Source: Halopelagius longus (GTDB taxonomy: Archaea; Halobacteriota; Halobacteria; Halobacteriales; Haloferacaceae). Taken from it: a stretch of DNA of 64,000 nt. Shown here piece after piece: positions 31,242 through 39,815 of this stretch. The number at the start of each line of letters is the position of its first letter. Positions within the stretch are counted from its first letter, which is position 1. The DNA lies in assembly GCF_900100875.1 (NCBI RefSeq), contig NZ_FNKQ01000001.1, positions 248,001 to 312,000 on the forward strand, read 5' to 3'. The notes beneath the pieces are model-generated. The model saw only the letters and a program-made list of their open reading frames with translations. It was not told the DNA's origin and searched no databases. Position numbers and translations under genes: made by a program.

Positions 31242-31718
31242 ATGGATCCGTCACCGCTGGACCTCGTAGACCAAGCGATCCTCTTTCACCTCCAACGCGA
31301 CGGTCGGTGCGCGATAACCGACATCGCCGACGCCGTGGACGTCTCCGATAACACCGTCCGTAACCGCATCCAGAAGATGGAGGAGGAGGGAGTCATCGAG
31401 GACTACCAGGTGAACGTCAACTACGACAACGCCGGGATTCAGCACCTGTTCATGTTCGTCTGCACCGCGCGCGTCGCCGAACGCGCGCGACTGGTCGCCA
31501 ACGTCCGCGACCTCTCCGGCGTCGTGGAAGTGCTCTCCCTCATGACCGGCAACGAGAACGTCTACGTCGTCGCGGCGGCGAGAGACAAAAGCGCCATCAC
31601 CGAACTCGCCTACGACATCGAGGAACTCGGACTCCGCATCGAACGGGAACACCTCATCTCCGAACACTCCCGGCAAGCGTTCAGCGGATTCGCGTCCGAT
31701 CTCACCTTTCGCGATTGA
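31242..31718 (+). CDS. Lrp/AsnC-family transcriptional regulator
   Basis: A 158-residue regulator. The N-terminal winged helix carries LDLVDQAILFHLQRDGRCAITDIADAVDVSDNTVRNRIQKMEEEGVIEDY; the second half has the RAM-type alpha/beta pattern (LFMFVCTARVAERARLVANVRDLSGVVEVLSLMTGNENVYVVAAARD). Such proteins form dimers or octamers and bind palindromic sites; the effector here is unknown. The ATG at 31242 begins the conserved region. It stands alone, divergent from the membrane gene at 30831-31067. Confidence 0.88.
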   Translation: MDPSPLDLVDQAILFHLQRDGRCAITDIADAVDVSDNTVRNRIQKMEEEGVIEDYQVNVNYDNAGIQHLFMFVCTARVAERARLVANVRDLSGVVEVLSLMTGNENVYVVAAARDKSAITELAYDIEELGLRIEREHLISEHSRQAFSGFASDLTFRD

Positions 31719-31767
31719 TTCTTTACTAGGATTGCAGAAAATTAAGTTCTTACATACCTCAATTACG

Positions 31768-31775
31768 TTTTTATA
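31768..31775 (+). promoter_or_regulatory. TATA-type promoter of the second HalOD1 gene
   Basis: TTTTTATA centred 27 nt before the ATG at 31799, in an AT-rich spacer (31719-31775). It predicts a leaderless transcript. Confidence 0.7.
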
Positions 31776-31798
31776 GTCCCGCGGCGTACGAGAGAGCG

Positions 31799-32077
31799 AT
31801 GGCCTACAATCGAAGTACTCTCCGCTCAGACGCCGCCGAGAGCGTCACCGAACGTATTCTCACCTCGGTTGCGGACCGCGAAGGGACGGACGTCCTCTCT
31901 CTGCCACCGCTGTACGAGGCCGTCGACCCCGACGCCCTCGAACAGCTCGTCGCGTTCGGCGGCGTGGCCGAGATCTCGTTCACCTACCTCGATTACGACA
32001 TCTCGGTCGACGGCGACGGCGACGTTCGCGTGCGCACGCTCGGCGATTCGTCCGACGGTAACCCCGTCAGGCTGTAG
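31799..32077 (+). CDS. Stand-alone HalOD1 output domain protein
   Basis: A 92-residue protein that is almost only a HalOD1 domain: SVTERILTSVADREGTDVLSLPPLYEAVDPDALEQLVAF, then ISFTYLDYDISVDGDGDVRVR. It parallels the HalOD1 half of the protein at 21228-21671. No sensor is attached, so it probably works through a partner. A leaderless promoter lies just upstream, and a tiny zinc-finger gene starts 9 nt after the stop, probably on the same mRNA. Confidence 0.85.
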   Translation: MAYNRSTLRSDAAESVTERILTSVADREGTDVLSLPPLYEAVDPDALEQLVAFGGVAEISFTYLDYDISVDGDGDVRVRTLGDSSDGNPVRL

Positions 32078-32086
32078 CGCCGGGCG

Positions 32087-32212
32087 GTGCCGAGAAACGT
32101 TCGGTGCGCCGACTGCGGCCTCAGCCTCTTGGCCTTCGAGTCGCTCGGCCCGACTCCGGTCGGGCGCGACGACTGTCCGAACTGCGGCGGCGAGACGTTC
32201 AGTTTCGACTGA
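32087..32212 (+). CDS. 41-residue CPxCG-type zinc finger protein
   Basis: A very small gene starting with GTG 9 nt after the HalOD1 stop. The product has two CxxC pairs, RCADCGLSL near the start and DCPNCGGETFSFD at the end, with 19 residues between, the exact layout of a one-zinc ribbon of the CPxCG class known among haloarchaeal microproteins. Its 126 nt are in phase with normal third-position G/C use. Likely co-transcribed with HalOD1. An internal ATG is absent, so GTG is the only usable start. Confidence 0.68.
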   Translation: MPRNVRCADCGLSLLAFESLGPTPVGRDDCPNCGGETFSFD

Positions 32213-32249
32213 CGGGGACGCCGCCGACGCGGACGTCGGGCCGCGCGTC

Positions 32250-32429
32250 TCACGTCCGGTCTCTCTTGTCGAGGTAGTCGTTGACGGCCAACGGGGCGAG
32301 GATGCCGACGACGATGACGACGAGGAGAAACAGCGTCTGGTTCCACCACGGGAGCTCGGACCCGAATATCGCGAGTCCGAGCGCTAACGCTCCGAAGCCG
32401 AGGATGACCGCGTTTTCGCGCGAGAGCAT
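32250..32429 (-). CDS. 59-residue two-helix membrane protein
   Basis: A small gene with ATG start encoding two clean membrane helices (AVILGFGALALGLAIFG and QTLFLLVVIVVGILAPLAV) joined by SELPWWN and ending in a charged tail NDYLDKRDRT. The regular hydrophobic pattern, Trp pair at the membrane interface and charged cytoplasmic end make it a convincing small membrane protein. It lies between the zinc finger (convergent) and aIF5B, 50 nt after the aIF5B stop side. Function unknown. Confidence 0.65.
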   Translation of the reverse strand: MLSRENAVILGFGALALGLAIFGSELPWWNQTLFLLVVIVVGILAPLAVNDYLDKRDRT

Positions 32430-32479
32430 GCCGTCACACTCGGGCGGCAGTCACAAAAACGGACACGTCGGTTAGGCCG

Positions 32480-34300
32480 TCACTTCCCCCAGAAGGGGTC
32501 GCGTTGGCGGTGCTTATCGAGGTAGCCCGTGAGCGCTTCCAGTTCGTCGGCCGGGATGTCGTCGGACAGTTCCTGTTCGAGAATCTTCGCGTGCTTCTCG
32601 GGGAGTTGCACCCACAGTTCGTCGCCCTCCTCTATCTGGCGGCCGACCGTCGGCCCGTCGATGGCGACGGAGACGCGCTTGCCCGCGCGGGCCTTCGAGA
32701 CGTCCTCGCCCTGTTCTTGGATGCCGGAGAGTTGGCCGACGCGCTTCGGTTCGTTCCCCTCCCACTTCGCGACGTGGGTGTTGTTCTTCAGGGTGCCCGA
32801 CAGTATCTCGACGCCGACGACGGCGGGATTCGACTGCCGGAAGACGTGGTCTTCGAGGATGCGGAACCGGCAGGGCCGGATTATCTTGTCGAGGACCGTC
32901 TCCTGTTGGGCGCGCTTTCGCTCCTCGACGAACTCCTCGTAGTCTTCGATGAGTTGGTAGATGACGTCGTCGTCGAACAGGCGCACGTCGTTCTGGTCGA
33001 GTTCCTGCTTGGCGTTCGGCAGGACGTCCACGTTGAACCCGAGGATGACCTTGTGTTCGTCCTCGCGGGCCGTCGAGGCGATGGCCACGTCGCGCGGCGC
33101 GACGTCGCCGACTTCCGCGCGGAGGACGGGCACTTCCGCCTCCTTGAGTGCGTTCGCCATCGCTTCGAGACTGCCGAGGGTGTCGGCCTTCACGACGACG
33201 CCCTCCTCCTCCGTATCGACCTCTATCTCGGCGAGTTCGGCCTCGACTTCCGCGATGACGTCGTCTACGTCTCGGTCGCGGACGACGCGAATCGGCGCGC
33301 CCGCCATCGCCAGTTCGAGGTCGGGCGCGGCGATTTTGATACCGGAGGCGGCGGTGACCGACTCCACCTTGTTGAAGCGCTTTTCTGTCCGAATCTCGGC
33401 GTTCGGGCGCGGTTGCAGGAGGGCCCGCACGTCCGTCACGATGGGGCCGTCCATCCCGCCGACGACGACGGTGTCGTCCTCGGCGATGGTGCCGTCGTAC
33501 AGCACCACGTCGAGGGTCGTCCCGAACCCGCGTTCGTCCTTGACTTCCAGCACCGTCCCCGCGCCGGGGCCGGCGACGTCTATCTCCATCTGCTCTTTCA
33601 TGTAGCGCTGGGAGAGACCCATCAGCACGGCCAGCAGGTCCGGAATCCCCTCGCTCGTGATGGCGGAGATGGGGACGACGCCGACGTTCTTCTGGAAGTT
33701 CTGGACGCGCCAGTAGAGGTCCGCGGAGAACCCCTCGTCCGAGAGGTTGCCGATAATCTCGTAGAGGTTCGAGTCGAGTCGCTGGCTGGCGTTCTGGGAC
33801 TGCTTGTCGTACGTCCGCTGGATGGGTTCGCCCTCGTGGGGGTTCCATCCGGGCGTCGTGTCTATCTTGTTCGCCGCGACGACGAACGGCGTGCCCGTCC
33901 GCTTGAGGATGTCGAGGGCCTCGATGGTCTGCGGTTGGAACCCGTCGTTTACGTCCACGACGACGATGGCGATGTCCGCGAGTGCGCCGCCGCGGGAGCG
34001 AAGCGTCGTAAACGAGTGGTGCCCCGGCGTGTCGATGAACAGCAGTCCCGGCAGGTCGAAGTCGTCGGGGTCCACGAGGCTCCCCGCCATCTCCGAGACC
34101 GTCTCTAAGGGGACGGCCGTCGCGCCGATGTGCTGGGTGATAGCGCCCGCCTCGCCCTCGCTGACGGCGGAGCCGCGTATCTTGTCGAGCAGGGTCGTTT
34201 TCCCGTGGTCGACGTGCCCGAGAACGGCGACGATGGGGGTGCGTAGCGTGTTCGGTTCTGTGGCTGCGTCCGCGTCGGCGTCGGAATCTGTGTCAGACAT
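32480..34300 (-). CDS. infB: Translation initiation factor aIF5B
   Basis: A 606-residue GTPase that promotes subunit joining and initiator-tRNA placement. G1 GHVDHGKT (28-35), G3 DTPGHHSF, G4 NKID; then domain II ([21 protein letters not shown]), domain III ([20 protein letters not shown]) and domain IV ending RDPFWGK. The N-terminal leader is only about 20 residues and acidic, as usual in archaea. Divergent from the PRC-barrel gene, with a 229-nt spacer. Confidence 0.95.
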   Translation of the reverse strand: MSDTDSDADADAATEPNTLRTPIVAVLGHVDHGKTTLLDKIRGSAVSEGEAGAITQHIGATAVPLETVSEMAGSLVDPDDFDLPGLLFIDTPGHHSFTTLRSRGGALADIAIVVVDVNDGFQPQTIEALDILKRTGTPFVVAANKIDTTPGWNPHEGEPIQRTYDKQSQNASQRLDSNLYEIIGNLSDEGFSADLYWRVQNFQKNVGVVPISAITSEGIPDLLAVLMGLSQRYMKEQMEIDVAGPGAGTVLEVKDERGFGTTLDVVLYDGTIAEDDTVVVGGMDGPIVTDVRALLQPRPNAEIRTEKRFNKVESVTAASGIKIAAPDLELAMAGAPIRVVRDRDVDDVIAEVEAELAEIEVDTEEEGVVVKADTLGSLEAMANALKEAEVPVLRAEVGDVAPRDVAIASTAREDEHKVILGFNVDVLPNAKQELDQNDVRLFDDDVIYQLIEDYEEFVEERKRAQQETVLDKIIRPCRFRILEDHVFRQSNPAVVGVEILSGTLKNNTHVAKWEGNEPKRVGQLSGIQEQGEDVSKARAGKRVSVAIDGPTVGRQIEEGDELWVQLPEKHAKILEQELSDDIPADELEALTGYLDKHRQRDPFWGK

Positions 34301-34499
34301 GAAGAATCACCCCGGAGAAGTTCTCTTGTCCGTAGCCTGTTCGGGATTGCAGTTAAGTCCATCGTCACGTCCGGGCCGTCGCCGCACCGCGACGGCGTCT
34401 TCCGCCGCTGCGGGGCCTGATAGCACGGTTCGGTTCCGTCGTCCGTTCGTCGGTCCTCGCGCCGCGTTCGTCGGCCGGTCGTCAGACGGCCCCGTGGAG

Positions 34500-34505
34500 T
34501 TTATG
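34500..34505 (+). promoter_or_regulatory. TATA-type promoter of the PRC-barrel/nob1 unit
   Basis: TTTATG centred 27 nt upstream of the ATG at 34530 indicates a leaderless mRNA covering PRC-barrel and nob1. Confidence 0.6.
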
Positions 34506-34529
34506 TGGGGCTACACGGTATGCACCTGC

Positions 34530-34775
34530 ATGGCCGACATACTCGCCGAAAACCTCTCGGGGAAGGCCGTCATGGGCTCGGACGGAACCGAGCTCGGGCA
34601 GTTGTACAACATCACGATGGACTTGAAGACCGGCGCGCTACACGATCTCCTCGTCACCCCGAACGAGGAGGTTCGCCCGGGACAGTTCGCGTTCGAACAG
34701 AACGACCAAGGCCGATTCCGAGTCCCCGTCTCCCGCGTGCAGGCGGTCAAGGACTACATCGTCATCCAACGCTAA
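34530..34775 (+). CDS. PRC-barrel domain protein
   Basis: An 81-residue single PRC-barrel: [36 protein letters not shown], then [18 protein letters not shown]. The fold is shared by photosynthetic reaction-centre H and ribosome-maturation RimM; stand-alone archaeal PRC-barrels bind partners and some relate to cell division (CdpB-type) or RNA handling. Here it precedes nob1 by 9 nt on the same strand, so a link to 16S rRNA maturation is a reasonable guess. The start at 34530 is fixed by the promoter distance. Confidence 0.88.
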   Translation: MADILAENLSGKAVMGSDGTELGQLYNITMDLKTGALHDLLVTPNEEVRPGQFAFEQNDQGRFRVPVSRVQAVKDYIVIQR

Positions 34776-34784
34776 TCGACGCCG

Positions 34785-35243
34785 ATGCACATCCTCGACT
34801 CTTCTGCGTTCATCAACGAGTACCACACCACAGAACAGACGGCCTCTATCCCCATGGTCAACGAGGAACTGGAGGGGGAGGCGTCCTTCCGGTTCGACGC
34901 GATGGAAGGATCCGGGATGCACATCCACATCCCCGCCTCGGGCACCGTCGAGAAAGTCCGCCGCGCGGCGGGCGAGACGGGCGACCGAGAGACGCTCTCG
35001 GACACCGACGTCCGCCTCCTGGCCGCCGCCTTCGAACTCGACGGCGTCCTCGTGACCGACGACTACGCGATGCAGAACGTCGCCGACAAGCTCAACGTAC
35101 AGGTCGAAGTCATCGCCCAAGACGGCATCTCCGAGCAACGCGACTGGAAGTACCAGTGTCAGGGCTGCGGGCGCGAGTTCGACGACAACAAGGACCGCTG
35201 TCCCGTCTGCGGGATGGACCTCGCGCGGAAGAACCCGGCGTAA
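34785..35243 (+). CDS. nob1: rRNA endonuclease Nob1
   Basis: A 152-residue PIN-domain nuclease with a zinc ribbon. PIN acidic residues are in HILDSSAFINEY (Asp5), LSDTDVRLLAAAFE and VLVTDDYAMQNVA; the ribbon is YQCQGCGREF...DRCPVCGMDL. Nob1 cuts the 3' end of 16S rRNA precursor. The length is standard for archaea. It is the second gene after PRC-barrel. It is followed by CTTTTT (35252-35256) and two hairpins that probably end transcription. Confidence 0.92.
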   Translation: MHILDSSAFINEYHTTEQTASIPMVNEELEGEASFRFDAMEGSGMHIHIPASGTVEKVRRAAGETGDRETLSDTDVRLLAAAFELDGVLVTDDYAMQNVADKLNVQVEVIAQDGISEQRDWKYQCQGCGREFDDNKDRCPVCGMDLARKNPA

Positions 35244-35264
35244 ACACCCACCTTTTTACGCCTC

Positions 35265-35285
35265 GGGTCGCGCTCTGCGCGACCC
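35265..35285 (+). terminator. Stem-loop after nob1
   Basis: A perfect 8-bp inverted repeat (GGGTCGCG / CGCGACCC) with a 5-nt loop, just past the T-run that follows nob1. It may help end the nob1 mRNA, although archaeal termination mostly depends on the T-run. Confidence 0.4.
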
Positions 35286-35305
35286 CTCGGCGCAAAATCT
35301 GGACC

Positions 35306-35337
35306 AAAAAAGCCGCGAGGGTTCGCTCACCTCGCGG
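35306..35337 (-). terminator. Hairpin plus T6, terminator of the HExxH gene
   Basis: On the minus strand a perfect 8-bp stem (35330-35337 with 35313-35320, 9-nt loop) is followed directly by six T (35306-35311). It begins 53 nt after the stop at 35390 and has the form of an intrinsic terminator. Confidence 0.55.
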
Positions 35338-35389
35338 TACTGTACGGATGGGACTCAACTAACGCCCTCGGACGCGGACCCCGACCGGT

Positions 35390-36295
35390 TCACGCTCGAT
35401 ACTCGTCTAAGGCCCAGTCGTACCGCGTCGGGAACTCCACCGGGTCGGTGGAGAACGCGTCTCGAACGGCGTCCGGTCCGTCTCTGCGTTCGACCGCTTC
35501 GAGGAGCGCACACCCCACTCGGTAGGGGAGTCGCGACCCTCCGAAGAGGCGCGACACCATCTCGTCGGGCGACAGCGATTCGCGACTGATCCGTTCGCGG
35601 ACCGAGTCGTACTCCTCGACGAGGGTTCGAAGTCGTTCGGAATCGGAGAGTACGGCGTAGTCATCGCAGATGACGTGGTCGCACCCGCCGACGTTGCCGT
35701 CCGACCGACGGAGTTCGAGCGGGGCGTACGTCGCGAACGCCTCCGTGTGGAACACGGTGTTCCAGACGGCCCGCTGGTCGTCGTACTCCATGGGTCTGGG
35801 CCCGAGCCTGTCGAGTGCGTCGTGTTCTCCCTCGTAGAGGACGTGAGAACTCTCGTGGACGCACGTGTACAGCAGTTGACGCGGCGCTCGGAGGAACAGC
35901 GGTTCGTTGAGGTTGACGTAGGCACCGCTTCGGACGCCGACTCCGATTTCGTAGCCGACGCCGAGGTAGACAGTCACGTCCGACGTCTCCGCGTTCGGGA
36001 CGACGCGTCGGAGGTGTCGTTCGATTTCGTCGGTCCACTCGCGTTCCCGGGAGCGGACCCGGTCGAGGAGGCGAACGATCCGAGGTCGGGTCTCCGAGAA
36101 GCCTTCCAACCCGGGAAACGCGTCCGGTTCGCCGTCGACCGCTTCGGAGATACCTTCGGGCGTCACGTCCCGACCCAGAACGGCCGCGTGCTCCCGGACG
36201 ACGTCGTACGCGGGGTGATTCCAGAGGCGGGACACCGATTCTTCCCCGTCGACGTACGAGAGGAACCGTTCGGCGGCGGACCAATCTATCTGCAC
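35390..36295 (-). CDS. Putative zinc metallopeptidase (HExxH), unknown family
   Basis: A 301-residue cytoplasmic protein starting with GTG. A gluzincin-like motif is present: CVHESSHVLYEG with His147, Glu148 and His151, preceded by a beta strand LFLRAPRQLLYT and followed about 35 residues later by HTEAFATYAPLEL, whose Glu could be the third zinc ligand. No signal peptide. I cannot name the family; the substrate is unknown. A gene-specific terminator follows. Composition matches the genome. Confidence 0.7.
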   Translation of the reverse strand: MQIDWSAAERFLSYVDGEESVSRLWNHPAYDVVREHAAVLGRDVTPEGISEAVDGEPDAFPGLEGFSETRPRIVRLLDRVRSREREWTDEIERHLRRVVPNAETSDVTVYLGVGYEIGVGVRSGAYVNLNEPLFLRAPRQLLYTCVHESSHVLYEGEHDALDRLGPRPMEYDDQRAVWNTVFHTEAFATYAPLELRRSDGNVGGCDHVICDDYAVLSDSERLRTLVEEYDSVRERISRESLSPDEMVSRLFGGSRLPYRVGCALLEAVERRDGPDAVRDAFSTDPVEFPTRYDWALDEYRA

Positions 36296-36346
36296 GTTCT
36301 CTCACTCACGGCCGTCGAGGTAATCGGTTTTCCCTCCGACCGGACC

Positions 36347-37090
36347 TTACAGCAGACCCGTCGCCGTCGCGTACACGTAGACGAACTGGACGGTGTTGAA
36401 CAGGCCGTGGACCGCCGCGGGCACGAACAGGTTCTCCGTCTTCTCGTACACCGTCCCGAGCGTCGCCCCCAAGAGGAGGATGACGCCGAGGGTGACGAAC
36501 CGACCGCTCCCCGAGAAGGAACTCCAGTGGATGGCCGCGAAGACGGCGCTGGCGGCGACGACGCCGAAGACGGGGCCGTAGGCTCGGCGGAACGACCCCT
36601 GCACGACGCCGCGGAAGACGAGTTCCTCCGTCGGGCCGACAAGCAGGAGGGTCACCGGAATCAGGTAGAGGTAGTACACCGGTTCGTCCTGCCCCTGCGC
36701 GATGAGGTTGCTCCCGGCCATCTGGATGCCGAGCGCCTCCATCCCGAACACGATAGCGAGGTAGAGGGAGACGAGTCCCAACAGGCCGCCGGCAACCCAC
36801 GCCGCGTCGCGGGCCGTCGGCGCGCGGACGGACACCAACTCGCGTTGCTCCGTCACGACGAGGTATCCGACGGCGGCCACGCCGAATCCGACGAACTGCG
36901 CGGCGCTGGTCAACGCGCGTCCGAGTGCGCTCTCCGGGGCGACGCCGAACGCTTCGACGAGGGGTTGGAGGAGCGAGACGAAGATGACCGCCACGAGCAA
37001 GGCGAGGGCGACGACGACGAACGCGCCGCCGAACGCTCGGAGGTGCGTGCGCGCGTCGTCGAGCGACGAGGCTTGAGGGTCGGTTGCCAT
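36347..37090 (-). CDS. CPBP-family intramembrane protease
   Basis: A 247-residue membrane protein with about seven helices. The CPBP/Abi signature is complete: GPTEELVFRGVVQGSF (Glu-Glu-x3-Arg), FAAIHWSSFS and the final AAVHGLFNTVQF. These are glutamic-type intramembrane endopeptidases related to Rce1, acting on membrane substrates; haloarchaeal roles are not defined. It sits 51 nt upstream of the metallopeptidase gene in the same direction, so co-transcription is possible. Confidence 0.88.
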   Translation of the reverse strand: MATDPQASSLDDARTHLRAFGGAFVVVALALLVAVIFVSLLQPLVEAFGVAPESALGRALTSAAQFVGFGVAAVGYLVVTEQRELVSVRAPTARDAAWVAGGLLGLVSLYLAIVFGMEALGIQMAGSNLIAQGQDEPVYYLYLIPVTLLLVGPTEELVFRGVVQGSFRRAYGPVFGVVAASAVFAAIHWSSFSGSGRFVTLGVILLLGATLGTVYEKTENLFVPAAVHGLFNTVQFVYVYATATGLL

Positions 37091-37172
37091 GGCGAAGACG
37101 GCAGTCGGTAGGCCGCCCCGGCGGATAGAATCTCCGATCGGGCGCGCGACTCCCCGACGCCGACTCGTCCGA

Positions 37173-38465
37173 CTACTCGACGACCAGCGTCGTCTTCTCC
37201 GCGACGGCGTCGGCCTCCTCGAAGTCGCCGCCGCCGAGCAAGCCGCGGGCGGCCCGTTTGCCCCACTCGACGGCCGGTTGGGTGAACGTCGAGACGTTCG
37301 CGAGTTCGCCGTAGAGGACGCAGGCGGCCTCCATCCCGTAGAGCAGTTCGCCCAGTCCGCGCTCGTCCACCCGGTCGATTTCGATTCGGACGTTCGGGAC
37401 GCCCGCGGCGGCGAGACTCGCCTCCGTCGCCTCGAACTCGGCGTCCAGCAGTTCGCCGAGCGACGACCCGCCGAGGTACGACAGTCCTTCGAGGTCCGTC
37501 TCGGGAATCCCCCGGTCCTCGCGTTCGCGCGGGCGGACGAGCGTCACGAGTTTGTCCCGCGGCCCGGCGCGGTACAGTTGCAGTTGGGAGTGTTGGTCCG
37601 TCGCCCCGAGGGCGCGGGCGGGCGTCTGCCCCACGCCGTCCTTCCCGAGGCTCTCGGCCCACAGTTGCGCGAACCACTCCGCGAAGTACTCCATGGACTC
37701 CGCGTACGGCATCATCGCGTTCGTCAGCGCGCCGCGTTGCGCGAGGGCGTACGTCGTCGCCCCGTAGGCGTACGCGGGCGACTCGAACAGCGACCCCGAC
37801 AGGCGGTCGGCTTCGTCCGCCGCGCCCGCGAGTAAGGCGTCTAAATCGTGGCCCTGAATCGCCGCCGCGGCGAGTCCGACCGTCGAGAGTACGGAGAACC
37901 GACCGGGGACGCCCTCCGGCACGTCCAACGCCGGCAGGTCGTGTTTCTCCGCGAGGTTCCGGAGGTTTCCCTCCTCGCCCGTCGTGACGAACGTCCGGTC
38001 GGTCCAATCGACGCCCGCCGCCTCCATCGCCTCGCGGACGACGAGGAAGTTCGACAGCGTCTCCGCCGTCGTCCCGGACCGCGAGACGACGTTGACGACG
38101 GTTTCCGAGAGCGGAAGCGACTCCACGAGCGTCGAGACGTGCTCGGGGTCCACGTTGTCGAGGTAGTACGCGTCCGGGTCGTCCTCGTCGGCCAACGCCT
38201 CCGTCAGCGTCGCCGCGCCGAGGGCGCTCCCGCCGATGCCGACGGTGACTATCGCTTCGGGGTCGCCGAACGGTTCGACGGCGGCGCGAATCTCGCCCGC
38301 GTCGGCCGTCTCGGGCAGGTTCAACGCCGCGTAGCCGTGTTCGGCGTCGGCGCGTCCCGACTCGATGCGTTCGTGCGCGGCGGCCACCGCCCCGTCCAAC
38401 CGTTCGAGACTGTCCCGCGAGACGCTCGGCGTCCCGTCGAGAACGTTCCCGATATCGACGTGCAT
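37173..38465 (-). CDS. pgi: Glucose-6-phosphate isomerase
   Basis: A 430-residue PGI of the classical SIS fold. Phosphate-binding blocks are VTVGIGGSALGAATLTEAL and VVSRSGTTAETLSNF; active-site parts are KDGVGQTPARALGATDQHSQLQLY and the closing TFTQPAVEWGKRAARGLL. It interconverts glucose-6-P and fructose-6-P, mainly gluconeogenic in haloarchaea. The start is the ATG at 38465 (MHVDIG); the frame remains open far upstream only by GC bias over the divergent gene. Confidence 0.94.
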   Translation of the reverse strand: MHVDIGNVLDGTPSVSRDSLERLDGAVAAAHERIESGRADAEHGYAALNLPETADAGEIRAAVEPFGDPEAIVTVGIGGSALGAATLTEALADEDDPDAYYLDNVDPEHVSTLVESLPLSETVVNVVSRSGTTAETLSNFLVVREAMEAAGVDWTDRTFVTTGEEGNLRNLAEKHDLPALDVPEGVPGRFSVLSTVGLAAAAIQGHDLDALLAGAADEADRLSGSLFESPAYAYGATTYALAQRGALTNAMMPYAESMEYFAEWFAQLWAESLGKDGVGQTPARALGATDQHSQLQLYRAGPRDKLVTLVRPREREDRGIPETDLEGLSYLGGSSLGELLDAEFEATEASLAAAGVPNVRIEIDRVDERGLGELLYGMEAACVLYGELANVSTFTQPAVEWGKRAARGLLGGGDFEEADAVAEKTTLVVE

Positions 38466-38594
38466 ACGACAACAGCCGACGGCGGCGGGCAAAAAGGTGG
38501 GTCCCCGGTTCCGACGGACGCGAACCGCGACGGGAACGTGAGACGCCCGACGCGGACCGGTTCGCTTAATCGCCGCCGAGTCCAATCGCCGCCA

Positions 38595-39128
38595 ATGGCG
38601 GACGGCTACAACGGCGTCTTCGGCGCGTTCCCCTACGCGTTCCGGTCGAGTCGGTCGCTCCTGTTTAAGTCGTACGTGCTGGTCAGCGCGGCGGCCGTCG
38701 GTCTCATCTCGCTTTTCGTCCTCATCGGCGTCGTCGTCCTCGTCGGCAACACCGCCGCCGTCCAAGGCGGGTCGCTCACGCTCTCGCGGGCGTTCTACAT
38801 CGTCGTCGGCTTGCTCGTCGTCCTCCCGGCCGTCGCCCCGATACTCGTCGTCGCGCGGCGGCACCGCCGCGGTATCGAGTCGCGGGACCGGTACGAGGCG
38901 GCCCTCGCCGTCGCGGGCTTCCTGTTTCTGCTCTCTCTGTACTTCGGCCTCGTCGCGTCGATGCCCGAGACGTTCGTCCTCGACGGCGAGACGGTCACCC
39001 GCCCCGCGCCGTCCGGCGTCTTCGCCCCCGTCGTCGCCCTCCTCTATGCGATTCCGTCCGCCTTCTCGTGGGTCGTCCCCCTGGGCGGCGCTCTCCTCAT
39101 CGCGGCGGTTCACCGCCTCCTCGGATGA
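38595..39128 (+). CDS. Four-helix membrane protein, unknown function
   Basis: A 177-residue protein with four hydrophobic helices (LVSAAAVGLISLFVLIGVVVLVG, AFYIVVGLLVVLPAVAPILVV, ALAVAGFLFLLSLYFGLVA and APVVALLYAIPSAFSWVVPLGGALLIAAV) and a basic loop ARRHRRGIESRDRY. A CTTAAT element (38565-38570) lies 27 nt before the ATG, so the mRNA is likely leaderless. It ends only 8 nt from the convergent TVP38 gene. Not a family I can name. Confidence 0.78.
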   Translation: MADGYNGVFGAFPYAFRSSRSLLFKSYVLVSAAAVGLISLFVLIGVVVLVGNTAAVQGGSLTLSRAFYIVVGLLVVLPAVAPILVVARRHRRGIESRDRYEAALAVAGFLFLLSLYFGLVASMPETFVLDGETVTRPAPSGVFAPVVALLYAIPSAFSWVVPLGGALLIAAVHRLLG

Positions 39129-39136
39129 ACGGGTCG

Positions 39137-39814
39137 TCACCGCACGGCGTCGAACTTCCCGCGCCCGAGGTAGACGAGTGCGGAGAGAACGACGAGTGCC
39201 GCGGCGACCGACCCCGCGGCGAGGAGACGTCCGTCCGCGGCGCGTTCGCCGACGAGAGCGACGAGGAGGAACGTCGGGATTCGCCCGGCGGCGACGAGGA
39301 CGACGAGCGTCCGGATTCGGAGCGTCGTGAGGCCCGCGAGGGCGCAGACGGCGTCGTCCGGGAAGGCGGGAAAGAGGAAGACGACGAACAGACCCACCGC
39401 GCCGCGTTCCTCGACGAACGAGTCGAACCGTTCGAGGACGGCGTCGTCCACGACGCGTTCGACGTACGGGCGGCCGAACCGCCGCGCGAGGACGAAGACG
39501 ACGGTGCTGCCGAGGACGACGCCGACGACGCTGTACGCCGCGCCCCGCACGGTTCCGAACAGGTACCCCCCGGCGACGCCGAGGGCCTGCCCCGGTATCG
39601 GCGCGAATATCACCTGCGCGGCCTGCACGCCGACGAAGCCGACGCCCGCGTACGGCCCGAGGCGTTCGACGGCGGCGATAATCCGCTTCGGACTCGCGAG
39701 CGACGGCGCGAAGGCGTGGACCGAAAGCCCCGCGGCGACGGCGACGACGAGGAGGGCCGAGAGGCGAACGGCGGCGTCGCGCCGGGCGCGGTCGGACTCG
39801 AAGACGCGTCCCAT
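39137..39814 (-). CDS. TVP38/TMEM64 (DedA-like) membrane protein
   Basis: A 225-residue polytopic protein of the VTT/SNARE-associated family: GYLFGTVRGAAYSVVGVVLGSTVVFVLARRFGRPYVERVV, then FVEERGAVGLFVVFLFPAFPDDAVCALAGLT with the conserved FPxFPDD loop. Eukaryotic relatives scramble lipids and bacterial DedA members flip lipid carriers. It is the last gene after a CDP-alcohol phosphatidyltransferase and a PHP enzyme, which supports a lipid-linked role. Confidence 0.88.
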   Translation of the reverse strand: MGRVFESDRARRDAAVRLSALLVVAVAAGLSVHAFAPSLASPKRIIAAVERLGPYAGVGFVGVQAAQVIFAPIPGQALGVAGGYLFGTVRGAAYSVVGVVLGSTVVFVLARRFGRPYVERVVDDAVLERFDSFVEERGAVGLFVVFLFPAFPDDAVCALAGLTTLRIRTLVVLVAAGRIPTFLLVALVGERAADGRLLAAGSVAAALVVLSALVYLGRGKFDAVR

Positions 39815-39815
39815 C

